Counted from the stretch's first letter, positions 42,795-52,183 are shown. The stretch: DNA of 64,000 nt from Erwinia persicina (GCF_014838825.1 NZ_JACYMO010000001.1:310001-374000), one strand, 5' to 3'. Made by a program: numbers and translations. The notes: generated by a model not told the origin, from the sequence alone.

Positions 42795-43283
42795 TTATTC
42801 CTCGGGTTCTTTCCAAGACAGTGGCACGCCGATAAACGTATGCGTGCAGCAACGGCACGTGACCGGAATATCGTCGGCCGTAATATGTGGATTGACCTGC
42901 CTGAGGAACCCAAGCTCGTCAACAAACAATCCAGGATAAAAGCTGAAGTCGCCACAGCAAACGTAGTCCCGCTGCTTGTGCTCGTGTCGGGCCACTAACC
43001 AGAAAATGGGCTCGTCTCTGTCCAGACGGCTTTTCGCTTCGCTGTAAACCTCGTCCCACTTCTGACCGATTTTACTCAGTAAAAAATGAAACAGAGGAGA
43101 ATAGTCCAGACCGCGCTGTTGCTTACTGTGCATTGATTCACGCTGCGGTAATTCTTCATCTGCCCTTTTCTTCCGGTTTCGTTCCCAGCGATAATCCGCG
43201 CCGGGATTATTTGAATGGTGGCGTGTTGTGGTATTCACCCGGCGATAGAGTTTATCTACGCGGTTTTCATTATGGATACGCAT
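42795..43283 (-). CDS. Hypothetical protein with Cys pairs
   Basis: 162 residues, not recognised. A very basic, polar N-terminal half (NRKKRADEELPQRESMHSKQ) is followed by a compact part with VCCGDFSFYPGLFVDE and TCRCCTHTFIGVPLSW; the cysteine pairs could bind zinc. The middle section (SKIGQKWDEVYSEAKSRLDR) looks helical. No signal peptide. It stands alone between arsC and a small periplasmic protein gene. Reading frame, start codon and codon composition look real; function unknown. Confidence 0.6.
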   Translation of the reverse strand: MRIHNENRVDKLYRRVNTTTRHHSNNPGADYRWERNRKKRADEELPQRESMHSKQQRGLDYSPLFHFLLSKIGQKWDEVYSEAKSRLDRDEPIFWLVARHEHKQRDYVCCGDFSFYPGLFVDELGFLRQVNPHITADDIPVTCRCCTHTFIGVPLSWKEPEE

Positions 43284-43389
43284 ATTCTGTTTTGATTACC
43301 TTCTGAACCGGGATGATATAATCCTGATAAATAATTTTACCACTATCGCCGTTCGCGCGGGTATTACGCCTACTGAGTAATGGGGAAAA

Positions 43390-43818
43390 TTAATCACATG
43401 TGATCAGTTTAATCTGGCCATTTTTGGCATAGGTTTCCACAAAGTCAGGTTGCGCCACCCAGACGCGTTTCTGCTGATCTTTATCAAAGAAACCATACCA
43501 GCGAAATACGCCTTCCCTGCCCTTAAAGGTCATATCCGCTATTTTTGCTGTTTTACTAAAGTTGTCCCAGTTAAGCGTCATGCCTCCCGTGCCAAGATCG
43601 AGCGTCTTATCCAGGAAGAACCCAATCTTATTAGCGTCAATACGTTTCGTATGAACCGATATTACTATCTGATTTTCATTGACCACTAACGGATGGCTTT
43701 GTTGATCAACTGGCAGTGAAAATCCCTCGTCATCACAGCGTGTTTTCCATTCGATGGCATGAGATTGAGCAGAAGAGGTGAATGACGTTAAAACAATAAT
43801 GGCAGCAATAAATCTCAT
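43390..43818 (-). CDS. Hypothetical periplasmic protein
   Basis: 142 residues. Signal peptide MRFIAAIIVLTSFTSSAQSHA with cleavage before IEW. The mature protein has a beta-rich composition (QIVISVHTKRID, GGMTLNWDNF, GVFRWYGFFDK) and two cysteines, near each end (TRCDDEG and ITCD), that could form a disulfide. Family not recognised. Divergent from the lipoprotein gene at 43988, with 169 bp between. Confidence 0.6.
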   Translation of the reverse strand: MRFIAAIIVLTSFTSSAQSHAIEWKTRCDDEGFSLPVDQQSHPLVVNENQIVISVHTKRIDANKIGFFLDKTLDLGTGGMTLNWDNFSKTAKIADMTFKGREGVFRWYGFFDKDQQKRVWVAQPDFVETYAKNGQIKLITCD

Positions 43819-43987
43819 GTAAATATCCCTGTTATCAATACTATTCGGTGATGCAGCGACAAGGGCTATTTACTGAAGCACCCGTGCCGGTCTGACATAA
43901 CGTGCTACAATCCTGTACGTTTCCCCCTGTGAGGTCGTCAGCACGGGACGGTTTTCCGGGACTGAATCACAGAGAATCACATCACCG

Positions 43988-44518
43988 ATGAAATTACTGC
44001 CTCTCCTGGCCACGCTGGCCGTTATAACACTGTCCCTGACTACCTGCATGACGCACAAGGAAGATCATCTTTTACGCAAACCGCTGCACCTCACCGTGCG
44101 CGTAGAGGATGAGAACGGTGGGCCGCTGACCCCTACGGCGATAAAAGTTTACCAGCTCGTGCCTGGCCCCGACCGGTTTTTCTGCCTCAGCATTCCGTCA
44201 CTGGGCGGCGGTGGCAAGAATTGTGGCACCTCTAATAAAGAGTCTATTTATAAGGGCGAATTCCCCGCCAGCGGCTCACTCGGCTTTACCGCGTTGTATC
44301 TGACCGGCCTGTATATTGAAGTTGCCGAAACCTGTGATAACACAGTCCCCAACGCCCGGCGGCGCTATTTTAAACTGACGTTAGATACGGGGTCGCTGAT
44401 GGACGGTCAGACGATCACGGTGAAACCCATTGATAATGCCCAAATGGGATCTGTCATTCAATATAAGCCCTGCACGACCCCGATGCCTTCCCGGGGCGAA
44501 TGGGAGGATTTTTACTGA
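43988..44518 (+). CDS. Putative lipoprotein, T6SS TssJ-like possible
   Basis: 176 residues with a lipoprotein signal (LLPLLATLAVITLSLTTC, C20). The mature part begins with a beta-strand pattern (LHLTVRVEDENGG, TAIKVYQLVPGPDRFFCLSI) that recalls TssJ/Vgr-associated lipoproteins of type VI secretion, but no other T6SS gene is nearby, so this is only a suggestion. Several cysteines (CLS, NCGTS, ETCDN, KPCTT). Stops 112 bp before convergent ymjA with a perfect inverted repeat between them. Confidence 0.6.
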   Translation: MKLLPLLATLAVITLSLTTCMTHKEDHLLRKPLHLTVRVEDENGGPLTPTAIKVYQLVPGPDRFFCLSIPSLGGGGKNCGTSNKESIYKGEFPASGSLGFTALYLTGLYIEVAETCDNTVPNARRRYFKLTLDTGSLMDGQTITVKPIDNAQMGSVIQYKPCTTPMPSRGEWEDFY

Positions 44519-44584
44519 GACCTCACTTCCCTGCTCTGCCGGTGACCCGATGATAGCGGGCAGAGAAACGTGCCACGTGATGAA

Positions 44585-44619
44585 GGTGATGTGAATGCCC
44601 GAGTGAAATTCACATCACC
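44585..44619. terminator. Perfect 12-bp inverted repeat between convergent genes
   Basis: GGTGATGTGAAT (44585-44596) and ATTCACATCACC (44608-44619) around an 11-nt loop, 12 bp before the ymjA stop and 67 bp after the lipoprotein stop. No U-tract; probably a bidirectional transcription or RNA-stability hairpin. Confidence 0.45.
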
Positions 44620-44630
44620 GGCATCAGCGG

Positions 44631-44876
44631 CTACTCATTGCCCCATTGATTCAGGAACGTGGCGATTTCATCAATCCGTTCCGCGTCAATACCGGCTTCA
44701 CTGGCGATCTCTTTCTGTGTATCCTCACCAATTTCTTCGCCGTCCATCAGGCGGGTGATCAGCAGCTGGAAATAGTGTGCCAGCGGTGTGCGATCGGCTT
44801 CCTGCACCGGCTGGGTGGTTTCCGTCGAGTACTCATCTACGATGTCATAAAATTTCAGGGGTACGTCATTACTCAT
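44631..44876 (-). CDS. ymjA: YmjA family protein (DUF2543)
   Basis: 81 residues from the ATG at 44876, the same length as E. coli YmjA and highly similar ([49 protein letters not shown]). Acidic, helical, cytoplasmic; function unknown in all species. The frame is open to 44954, but the family start and a preceding GGAGAGC support 44876. In E. coli this gene also lies in the terminus half of the chromosome. Confidence 0.9.
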   Translation of the reverse strand: MSNDVPLKFYDIVDEYSTETTQPVQEADRTPLAHYFQLLITRLMDGEEIGEDTQKEIASEAGIDAERIDEIATFLNQWGNE

Positions 44877-45042
44877 CAGTCGCTCTCCAGGGTTAATCTC
44901 TGATTCAGTAAGAAGTGTACTGTGTAATGGCCTCTGATCTGACACCTTTTTCACGTTTTCATCGTCACAGGTTAACCGTCAGTCGATAAAATCCGCTGTT
45001 TTCATTTTTTTTGCGTAAGTACGCACTTTTGTTAGGGAAATA

Positions 45043-46161
45043 ATGATGTTTCACCTTATTTTCAGTCTCCCCGCCTGGTATGTCATTGGGCGGTTTATCG
45101 TTCCGCTGTCCCAGCCCCTGGCGTTAAAAATCATCCTGTCGCTGCTGGCTCTGCTGGCCACCCAGTACCTGTTAGTCAGCCGTTTTACCTCTGGCAGTGT
45201 TTTTGCCCCGGAGATGCCGCGAACGCTGATTATCCTGTTTAACTGGGCCTTCAGTGTCGTGCTGTTCCTTGCATTCATACAGATCGTGATTGATGCGGTG
45301 ACGCTGATCTCAATGCTGGTCAGGCATCCGCTGACCATCGTCCCGGGCGTGCGCTACCTGGCTGCCATACTGGCCATCGGCCTGGCCACCTACGGCGTGC
45401 AGCAGGCCATCCGCGTGCCGGCTCTGAAGGATGTCACCATCCCGGTTGCCAATCTGCCGGAAGAGTTTGAAGGTTATCAGCTTCTGCAGTTAACGGATTT
45501 ACATATCACCCGGCTGTTTAATGCCCGCTGGACTGCGGAATTAGTGAAGCGGGCCACGGCACTGAACGTGGATCTGATTGTGGTGACCGGGGATGTGATT
45601 GACGGTACGCTGGAAAACCGCAGGCAGGACGTGGCACCGTTACGGGGATTACAGGCCCCCGACGGTGTCCTGGCGATCACCGGCAACCATGAGTATTTTT
45701 TTGAGCAGGAAGCCTGGACGGCGCATCTGGCCACGCTGGGGCTGCATCCCCTGCTCAACCGCCATACTGTTATTACTCGCGGCAGCGCAAAGCTGGTGAT
45801 CGCCGGGTTGACGGACGCCTCCGCGTCCGCGCGGGGGGCTGAAGGGTCAGATCTGAGCAAGGCACTGGCCGGAGCACCGGACAACGCGCCAGTGGTGTTA
45901 CTTGACCATCAGCCGCGAAATGCCCGCCAGAATGCAACGCAGGGGGTGGATATTCAGCTTTCCGGGCATACGCACGGCGGTTTGATCCTGGGGTTTGACC
46001 GCCTGTTTGCCGCGCCCAACGGCGGTTTTGTCTCCGGTCTGTACGACGTCGACGGCATGCAGCTGTACGTGAACAACGGAACCGGGCTCTGGCCGGGGAT
46101 GGCGGTACGCTTAGGACGCCCCTCGGAACTGACCCGTATCACCCTGACGCGCAAAAAATAA
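45043..46161 (+). CDS. Membrane-anchored metallophosphoesterase
   Basis: 372 residues. Four hydrophobic segments in the first 125 residues, then a calcineurin-like phosphoesterase domain: TDLHITR (D-x-H), GDVIDG, GNHEY, LLDHQP and SGHTHGG, which supply the two-metal site. It resembles YaeI/YkoQ-type enzymes; YaeI removes pyrophosphate-type groups from lipids, but the substrate here is unknown. The catalytic domain placement after membrane helices suggests action on a membrane lipid or at the membrane face. Confidence 0.85.
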   Translation: MMFHLIFSLPAWYVIGRFIVPLSQPLALKIILSLLALLATQYLLVSRFTSGSVFAPEMPRTLIILFNWAFSVVLFLAFIQIVIDAVTLISMLVRHPLTIVPGVRYLAAILAIGLATYGVQQAIRVPALKDVTIPVANLPEEFEGYQLLQLTDLHITRLFNARWTAELVKRATALNVDLIVVTGDVIDGTLENRRQDVAPLRGLQAPDGVLAITGNHEYFFEQEAWTAHLATLGLHPLLNRHTVITRGSAKLVIAGLTDASASARGAEGSDLSKALAGAPDNAPVVLLDHQPRNARQNATQGVDIQLSGHTHGGLILGFDRLFAAPNGGFVSGLYDVDGMQLYVNNGTGLWPGMAVRLGRPSELTRITLTRKK

Positions 46162-46363
46162 TGGCGCTTCTGCTCACGCCAGCGGCGTGGGCAGAAACAG
46201 CGGATCGCGGTGTCCCTATTCCCCACCACAATAAGAAGTTTCTGTAGCATTTTGTCTTATTAACACCTTGATAAACGTTGCTTTAACGACACAAAAAATC
46301 CTGCGTAACCGCGTAGAGTAACAGGACTTGTTGTTAATATTTTGATGGAAAAATGTGAACTAA

Positions 46364-47569
46364 ATGAAAGGAATGCCGCCGCTTATTCTTGCCCTGCTTG
46401 CAGGCTCCCTGGTGCTGACCATCGGTCGTGGTGTCACGCTGCCATTCCTGACTATTTATCTGACGGAGCACTATCATCTGCTGCCTGAGAGCGTCGGTCT
46501 CATCATGGGGGCGAGCGTGGCCATCGGCATCTTCAGCAGTCTTTACGGCGGTTATCTGGTTGACAGGTTCAGTCACCGTAAGCTGATTGGTTTTTCAGTC
46601 AGCCTGTTTGCACTCAGCTTTTTTTTACTGCCGCTGTTGCCGGAAGTGGGCAGCGTGGTGATGGTCATCGCCCTGCTCAATGCCTCATACGCCCTTCTGA
46701 GTATTACCATTAAGGCCTGCATTGCCGCCTGGCTGCCAGTGGAAAAACGGGTCAAAGCCTTTTCAATGAACTACACGCTGATCAATGTCGGCTGGGCCGT
46801 GGGGTCCTCGCTTGGCGTCTGGCTGGCTGGTTTTGATCCCCGTCTGCCGTTTATGATTTCCGGCACGCTGGCGCTGGGAACGGTTATCACCCTGATGGTG
46901 GGATTACGCCATATTCCTGACCGCCCGGAACGTCATGATATCGAGCTGAAGCCGCTGGAAAAACCCGGTCTGCGCCAGACGTTTTCTATCCTGCTCAAAG
47001 ACCGCTGTCTGGTCTGGTTTACGCTGGGCAGCACCTGCGGGTCGATTGTCTTCGGGCAGTTCACCGGTTATCTGTCGCAGTACCTGATCATTATCGCCGA
47101 TGCCGCTTATGCCTATAAAGTGATTGGTGCCATCATGATCACTAACGCGACGATTGTGATTGCCTTTCAGTACGTGATGAGCAGCGGTATGAAGCAGGAT
47201 AACCTGTTCAAATGGCTATTTTTCGGCACGCTGTTCTTTATTCTCGGTCTGGCCGGATTTATGCTGGCCGGCCCGTCGGTGCTGCTGTGGATGCTGGCGA
47301 TGGTCATTTTCAGCTTTGGCGAACTGATCGTCATCCCTGTGGAGTATATGTTTATCGATTTCATTGCACCTGACCATATGAAAGGCAGTTACTACGGAAT
47401 GCAGAACCTGAGTAATATCGGCGGTGCGATTAACCCCGTACTGTGCGGTTTTTTACTCAGCTTTACCCCGCCGCCGGTGATGTTTATTGCCCTGATTGGT
47501 TTTTCTGTTGCCGGTCTGGTGTTCTTCCGTATGGGGCACCGGCGGGCAGTGCGGGGTACTGCAGCCTGA
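46364..47569 (+). CDS. Major facilitator superfamily transporter (YdeE/MdtH-like)
   Basis: 401 residues with 12 predicted membrane helices. Opening GSLVLTIGRGVTLPFLTIYL and motif A-like GGYLVDRFSHRKLI match the DHA1-type exporter group containing YdeE and MdtH. YdeE is a dipeptide/drug exporter, but identity along the rest is too loose for a one-to-one name. Monocistronic. The 202 bp upstream hold a long AT-rich leader without a clear operator. Confidence 0.82.
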   Translation: MKGMPPLILALLAGSLVLTIGRGVTLPFLTIYLTEHYHLLPESVGLIMGASVAIGIFSSLYGGYLVDRFSHRKLIGFSVSLFALSFFLLPLLPEVGSVVMVIALLNASYALLSITIKACIAAWLPVEKRVKAFSMNYTLINVGWAVGSSLGVWLAGFDPRLPFMISGTLALGTVITLMVGLRHIPDRPERHDIELKPLEKPGLRQTFSILLKDRCLVWFTLGSTCGSIVFGQFTGYLSQYLIIIADAAYAYKVIGAIMITNATIVIAFQYVMSSGMKQDNLFKWLFFGTLFFILGLAGFMLAGPSVLLWMLAMVIFSFGELIVIPVEYMFIDFIAPDHMKGSYYGMQNLSNIGGAINPVLCGFLLSFTPPPVMFIALIGFSVAGLVFFRMGHRRAVRGTAA

Positions 47570-47728
47570 AGGGGCCGGGCCTGTTGACGCCGGGTGCGGG
47601 AAGGGGCTGGTGGTGTTGAAGGGGTGGCCGGAGCAATATTACCTTACAGGCCGCGCTTCGGAGCCGTTATAATCAGCGGCCTGTTAGGTCATAAGGGATG
47701 ACTATTTTCGCAGGGAGCGTGTCGTAAT

Positions 47729-48841
47729 ATGTCATTACTGTCCGGGCTGAGGCACTTTGCCTATTCTTTTTACGACTACCCAGCAGCTGCAATCAACACT
47801 GACACTGTTTCCCTTGCCGTTATTCACATTCCCGACCAGATCGGGGATGCGATGTCCATATTCCCACTTATCCGTTCGCTGGAGTATCACCGCATCGATC
47901 GCCTGATCATCGTGGCTTCGCGACTCAACAGACCCGTCTTCGACGCCCTCACGCTCAGGCACACAACGCTGACCGTTATCAGTATGCCCTGTCAGGACGA
48001 GGCAACGTATCAGGACATTAAGGCGGTAGCCGGGAAAATAAGAAAGGAATACGGCGTACCGGATCTCTGCATTGAGGCTATGCGTAAAAAGAACTTCAAA
48101 ACCATGCTCTTTATCAGCCGGTTAAGGGCAAAAACAAATTTACAGGCCGTGGGCTTAACGATGAAGTGTTATTCACCTTTGTGTCAGATAGCCTCCCGAA
48201 TGGATCAAGTTTTCCGTGCGCCCGTGCCCATGACCTGGTCAGTGCTGATGAGAGAAGCGGGTTTTCCGTCAGTCAGACCCGCGTTTGAATTTCCCCTCAG
48301 TGATCATGTGCTGGACGAAGTGAGTCAGGAAACCCGGCAGTTTGATCCGTATATTGCCCTTAATCTGGACGGAAGCGTAGCGGAGCGCACCTTCTCGCTG
48401 GCCACGGCAATAAAGCTGATTGCGCGGATTACCGGTGAAACAAAAATGCCTGTAGTGATTGTTCACGGCCCTGACGGCTGCGATAAAGCGACCGCATTAA
48501 TCCGGCTTTATAACCGGGCACACCGTATTTCACTCCCCCCGTCGATTGCACGCTCGGCGGCAGTGATAAAAAACGCGACCTTTGCCATCACGCCGGATAC
48601 ATCTGTTCTGCATATGGCCAGCGCCTATAATATTCCGGCTATCGCCGTTTATGCCAATTACAAGACGCGCTGGCCTGCGATGCAGGATATTTCAGAAGCC
48701 ATTGTGGTCGGCAGTCAGATTGATAATATCGATCTTGATGAATTCCGATCGGTATTAAGGCGACTGTTAGCCAGAGCCGGGCAGCGCTTTACCCCGGAGC
48801 ATCAGGATACGGTGACGCTGCCCCTGCCACACGCGCGTTAA
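47729..48841 (+). CDS. Glycosyltransferase family 9 (heptosyltransferase-like)
   Basis: 370 residues. Rossmann-type halves with VIHIPDQIGDAMSIFPLIRSL at the start and the GT9 sugar-nucleotide motif AITPDTSVLHMASAYNIPAIAVYA near residue 290, as in WaaC/WaaF/WaaQ heptosyltransferases. No signal or membrane helix. It is far from any LPS core cluster, so its acceptor is unknown. Upstream is 159 bp of G-rich sequence containing a KOPS in the non-permissive direction (47598). Confidence 0.85.
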   Translation: MSLLSGLRHFAYSFYDYPAAAINTDTVSLAVIHIPDQIGDAMSIFPLIRSLEYHRIDRLIIVASRLNRPVFDALTLRHTTLTVISMPCQDEATYQDIKAVAGKIRKEYGVPDLCIEAMRKKNFKTMLFISRLRAKTNLQAVGLTMKCYSPLCQIASRMDQVFRAPVPMTWSVLMREAGFPSVRPAFEFPLSDHVLDEVSQETRQFDPYIALNLDGSVAERTFSLATAIKLIARITGETKMPVVIVHGPDGCDKATALIRLYNRAHRISLPPSIARSAAVIKNATFAITPDTSVLHMASAYNIPAIAVYANYKTRWPAMQDISEAIVVGSQIDNIDLDEFRSVLRRLLARAGQRFTPEHQDTVTLPLPHAR

Positions 48842-48861
48842 CGCGACGTTTTCGGCCATGA

Positions 48862-49611
48862 TTACTGCGCTGACGTATCGGGTTGGAAGGGATAGGCTGT
48901 CTTCTCCGTTACGCCGACGGTAATGGCCGATTTATCAGTAAAGGAAGGCCAGTCCGAGGCTTTGGTGATAAATTTCCAGCTGTAATACTCCCTGCCCTCG
49001 TCTGTAAACTGCAGGGTAAGAATGCGCCAGCTTTCATCATGACAGTGCGATTTTTTGGCATAATCTTCCTCAGAAAAACAGGCCCGGATCATCTCCCGTG
49101 AGGAAAAAGGAACATTACTGAATGCGGTCTGAACCCCCCCGTCAGCATTCAGCATCAGAAAGTCGGCATACGCTTCTTCCCGCCCGCCGCCGGAGTACCC
49201 CGTTGACCAGGTGGATACCAGCGCCACTGCCTGTTTTGTCTGGCTCAGAGGATAGAGTGCCGGAAACAGAGCAACCTCACTGCGGGTCAGCTCGCCGTCA
49301 TCGCTGTTATCGCCGCTTTCGTGGTGGCTAAAGTCCCAGCGGCCATCCATCACCCATTCGCCATTCGCCCTGTTCATTCTGATTAATGTGGGCCCCGGGC
49401 TGGTTAAGTAAACGGCTCTCCCGTCCCCTTTTTCCCGCCAGAGCGCTGACTCAGCCGGGCATCCGCTCTTTATCGCCTGACAGACCTCATGATACTGCTC
49501 ACTCTGTTTTTTTATGGCAATCAGAGGAACCGGTTTCAGCGCGGCGGGTGTCGGGCTGGCCATAGCGGAAAACGATGTCAGGGTGAGAAGCACGGCCAGG
49601 ATAGTGTTCAT
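48862..49611 (-). CDS. Hypothetical periplasmic protein
   Basis: 249 residues from the ATG at 49611 (AGGCAG upstream); earlier in-frame starts at 49632 and 49647 precede the signal peptide. Signal peptide NTILAVLLTLTSFSAMA|SP. The mature part has HEVCQAIKSGCP, VALVSTWSTGYSGGGREEAYAD and a second cysteine pair (IRACFSEE, SHCHDESW), suggesting disulfides. No known domain. Stops 20 bp from the convergent glycosyltransferase gene. Confidence 0.65.
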   Translation of the reverse strand: MNTILAVLLTLTSFSAMASPTPAALKPVPLIAIKKQSEQYHEVCQAIKSGCPAESALWREKGDGRAVYLTSPGPTLIRMNRANGEWVMDGRWDFSHHESGDNSDDGELTRSEVALFPALYPLSQTKQAVALVSTWSTGYSGGGREEAYADFLMLNADGGVQTAFSNVPFSSREMIRACFSEEDYAKKSHCHDESWRILTLQFTDEGREYYSWKFITKASDWPSFTDKSAITVGVTEKTAYPFQPDTSAQ

Positions 49612-49667
49612 TGTTATCTGCCTGATAGTCATTAGGGTTATAGACAAAAAGGGGTATCGGACCGGTG

Positions 49668-50603
49668 CTATTCCTGCAGCGTGACGCTCGGAATCGCGGG
49701 CAAGGGTTGCAGGCCATTGCCGGTACGAATGATATTCACCAATTCTCTCAGCGCAGGATGCACATACCGGCGGCTGCTGTAATAAATGTTAAAGGGGTCA
49801 CCGTGCGCAGCGTGTGCCGGCAAGGTACTGACCAGCGTCCCTGCTGCCAGCTCCTGCTTTATACGGGACTCGAGCACGTAAGTTAAGCCCATACCTGCCT
49901 TTGCCGCCGATATCGAGGTGGCCGTATCCTTCAGCGTGATTAAGCCGGGCACACTGAGGCTGTAAGCGCCGTCCGGGCCAGCAAACTCCCAGCGAAAGTA
50001 AGCGTTATCGCCCAGCAGTAGCTGAATACAGTGATGGCCGGCCAGGTCGGCAGGCGTCTGTGGCGTTCCGCGGCGTCGGAGGTAATCAGGGGAACCGGCC
50101 ACTATCCACCGCTGCGGCCCGGTCAGCGGTACGGCAACCATATCCTCCGGCACCAGATGGCCGTAGCGCATGCCTGCGTCAAATCCTCCGGCGGTGATAT
50201 CCACCGGCCGGTCTTCCACGACGATGGTTAAGCGCACCTGCGGGCACTGCGTGGCAAATTCAGGCAGCGCAGGGGCAATAAGCTGATGCGCCGCATCCGC
50301 AAAGACATTCAACCTCAGCACACCAAAGCTGCCCCGGCCGGGGGCATTCAGGGTTTCCAGCGCGGCGGCGATGGCGTCAAACCCCCCTGCCAGCTTTTCG
50401 GCCAGGTCCTGGCCCAGCGCAGTAGAAGAGACCGCTCTGCTGGTTCTGTTCAGCAGGCGTGCGCCTAAGCGGGTCTCCAGCCGCCGTATCGCATGGCTCA
50501 CCGCTGATGATGATAACCCGCGCTCAATACCGGCCAGCTTAAAGCTGCGGCAGCGCAGCACCGTCAGAAAAATTTGCAGGTCGGCAAAATCAACACGTTC
50601 CAT
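49668..50603 (-). CDS. LysR-family transcriptional regulator
   Basis: 311 residues from the ATG at 50603 (MERVDFADLQIFLTVL); the open frame extends to 50642 without support. N-terminal winged helix (SFKLAGIERGLSSSAVSHAIRR) and C-terminal periplasmic-binding-like effector domain. It belongs to the group often divergent from oxidoreductases. It is divergent from the aldo-keto reductase at 50761, and the dyad at 50632-50646 in between is a plausible binding site, so it probably controls that gene. Confidence 0.9.
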   Translation of the reverse strand: MERVDFADLQIFLTVLRCRSFKLAGIERGLSSSAVSHAIRRLETRLGARLLNRTSRAVSSTALGQDLAEKLAGGFDAIAAALETLNAPGRGSFGVLRLNVFADAAHQLIAPALPEFATQCPQVRLTIVVEDRPVDITAGGFDAGMRYGHLVPEDMVAVPLTGPQRWIVAGSPDYLRRRGTPQTPADLAGHHCIQLLLGDNAYFRWEFAGPDGAYSLSVPGLITLKDTATSISAAKAGMGLTYVLESRIKQELAAGTLVSTLPAHAAHGDPFNIYYSSRRYVHPALRELVNIIRTGNGLQPLPAIPSVTLQE

Positions 50604-50631
50604 AGAAAGGTGAACCAGGTTAACTGTCAGA

Positions 50632-50646
50632 ATGAATGGCATTCAT
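50632..50646. promoter_or_regulatory. Putative LysR operator
   Basis: ATGAATG-G-CATTCAT is a perfect 7-bp dyad within the 157-bp divergent promoter between the LysR gene and the aldo-keto reductase gene, in the T-N11-A style of LysR sites. Confidence 0.5.
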
Positions 50647-50760
50647 CTTTTAGCACGGGTTATCCCCCGGCGTAAACGTTAAGCTGATGAAATGATTCAG
50701 GCGGCGACGCGCGTACGCACGCGCTCACCCGCGTTACCTAACCGTATGAAGGAAGCGATG

Positions 50761-51747
50761 ATGAAACAGAGAATGCTTGGCAAAACAGGCCAGCGGGTCG
50801 GGGAGATCGGATTCGGTGCATGGGCAATTGGCGGCACCTGGGGTGAAGTGAGTCTGGACGATGCCCGGGAAGCCTTAAATGCTGCGCTGGATGCCGGTAT
50901 GACCTTTATTGATACCGCTGATGTGTATGGTGACGGCCGCTCAGAGAAAATCATTGCTGAGGTGCTGAACCAGCGCGGAGGAGAGCGTCCGTTCGTCGCC
51001 ACCAAGCTGGGCCGCCGCCTCTCCCTCCATGAGGCACAGGGTTACACTGCCCAAAATCTGAATGCTTTTATCGATCGCTCACGCGACAACCTGCAAATGG
51101 AAACCCTGGACCTGGTGCAGCTGCACTGTCCGCCAACCGAGATTTATTACACCCCGGAGGTGTTTGCAGTCATGGATGAGATGGTGGCGGCCGGGAAAAT
51201 TCGCCATTACGGCGTGTCGGTGGAAAAGGTCGAGGAAGGTCTGAAGGCACTGGAATACCCCAACGTAGCCTCCATCCAGCTGATTTATAACATTTTCCGC
51301 CAGCGACCGGCCGAACTGCTGCTGCGCGAGGCGAAGCGTCGCGACGTCGGTATTATTGCCCGGGTGCCGCTCGCCTCTGGTCTGCTGACCGGCAAGATGA
51401 CGGCGGCCACCACCTTCTCTGCCGACGATCACCGTACTTTTAACCGCAACGGTGAAGCCTTCGATAAAGGTGAAACTTTCTCTGGCGTCCCGTGGGATGT
51501 CGCCCTTGAGGCGGTGGAGGCGATCCGCCAGTACGTGAAGGGGGATGACACGATGGCCATGTTCGCCCTGCGCTGGATCTTAATGAATGACTGCGTCAGC
51601 GTAGTGATCCCCGGTGCAAAAAATGCCGTCCAGTCGGCAGGAAACGCCCGTGCCAGCGCGATGAGCGCCCTGCCGGACGAGACGCTGGCCGCGCTGAAAC
51701 GTCTGTATGACGATAAAATTGCCCCCTGGGTGCATCAGCGCTGGTAG
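50761..51747 (+). CDS. Aldo/keto reductase
   Basis: 328 residues from the second ATG of an ATGATG pair (50758/50761) after AAGGAAG; the first is nearly as good. TIM-barrel AKR fold: WAIGGTWGEVSLDDAREALN, catalytic D and Y in FIDTADVYGDGRSE, K in FVATKLGRR, H in LVQLHCPP and the NADPH-binding loop VVIPGAKNAVQ. It reduces aldehydes or ketones with NADPH; substrate unknown. Divergent from its likely LysR regulator. Confidence 0.9.
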   Translation: MKQRMLGKTGQRVGEIGFGAWAIGGTWGEVSLDDAREALNAALDAGMTFIDTADVYGDGRSEKIIAEVLNQRGGERPFVATKLGRRLSLHEAQGYTAQNLNAFIDRSRDNLQMETLDLVQLHCPPTEIYYTPEVFAVMDEMVAAGKIRHYGVSVEKVEEGLKALEYPNVASIQLIYNIFRQRPAELLLREAKRRDVGIIARVPLASGLLTGKMTAATTFSADDHRTFNRNGEAFDKGETFSGVPWDVALEAVEAIRQYVKGDDTMAMFALRWILMNDCVSVVIPGAKNAVQSAGNARASAMSALPDETLAALKRLYDDKIAPWVHQRW

Positions 51748-51763
51748 CCGTGTTCAGTGATGT

Positions 51764-52183
51764 TCAATGATCATCGGGCGGTGTGGGGGTGAAGGACAAC
51801 GTGCCGGCAATGCCGCCTGCTCCGCCATCTTTCGGGTGGTTGATGCCATCCGTGACGTTAACCGAGGCAAAGTCAAAGGGGGAAATCCCGGCCAGGCACG
51901 CGGCATTAACCCCGTACTGCTGCGGATTTGATCGGCTCTGATGGAAGGTATAAATACCGCACACAGCGCAGAAATAGTGTGCCACCTCCCGGCTGTTAAA
52001 ACGGTACTCGGTCAGGCTCTCCTGGCCTTTGGTGATATCCAGCGCTGAGGCAAAGACCACCACGGCACCGCGCATCCGGCAAAAGGAGCAGTTACAGCGT
52101 CGGGCGGTGTTCAGCCCGTCGACCAGCGTGACGTTAAACATCACCGAACCGCAGTGGCAGCGGGCGGGCATGATATCTGGCAT
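51764..52183 (-). CDS. GFA-domain (CENP-V/formaldehyde-activating type) protein
   Basis: 139 residues from the ATG at 52183 after GGGGGAA. Zinc-binding GFA fold with RCHCGSVMF, RRCNCSFCRMRGAVVVF and YFCAVCGIYTFHQS, giving the expected paired Cys ligands. The family includes glutathione-dependent formaldehyde-activating enzyme and many of unknown role. Tail-to-tail with the aldo-keto reductase, 16 bp apart. Confidence 0.85.
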   Translation of the reverse strand: MPDIMPARCHCGSVMFNVTLVDGLNTARRCNCSFCRMRGAVVVFASALDITKGQESLTEYRFNSREVAHYFCAVCGIYTFHQSRSNPQQYGVNAACLAGISPFDFASVNVTDGINHPKDGGAGGIAGTLSFTPTPPDDH

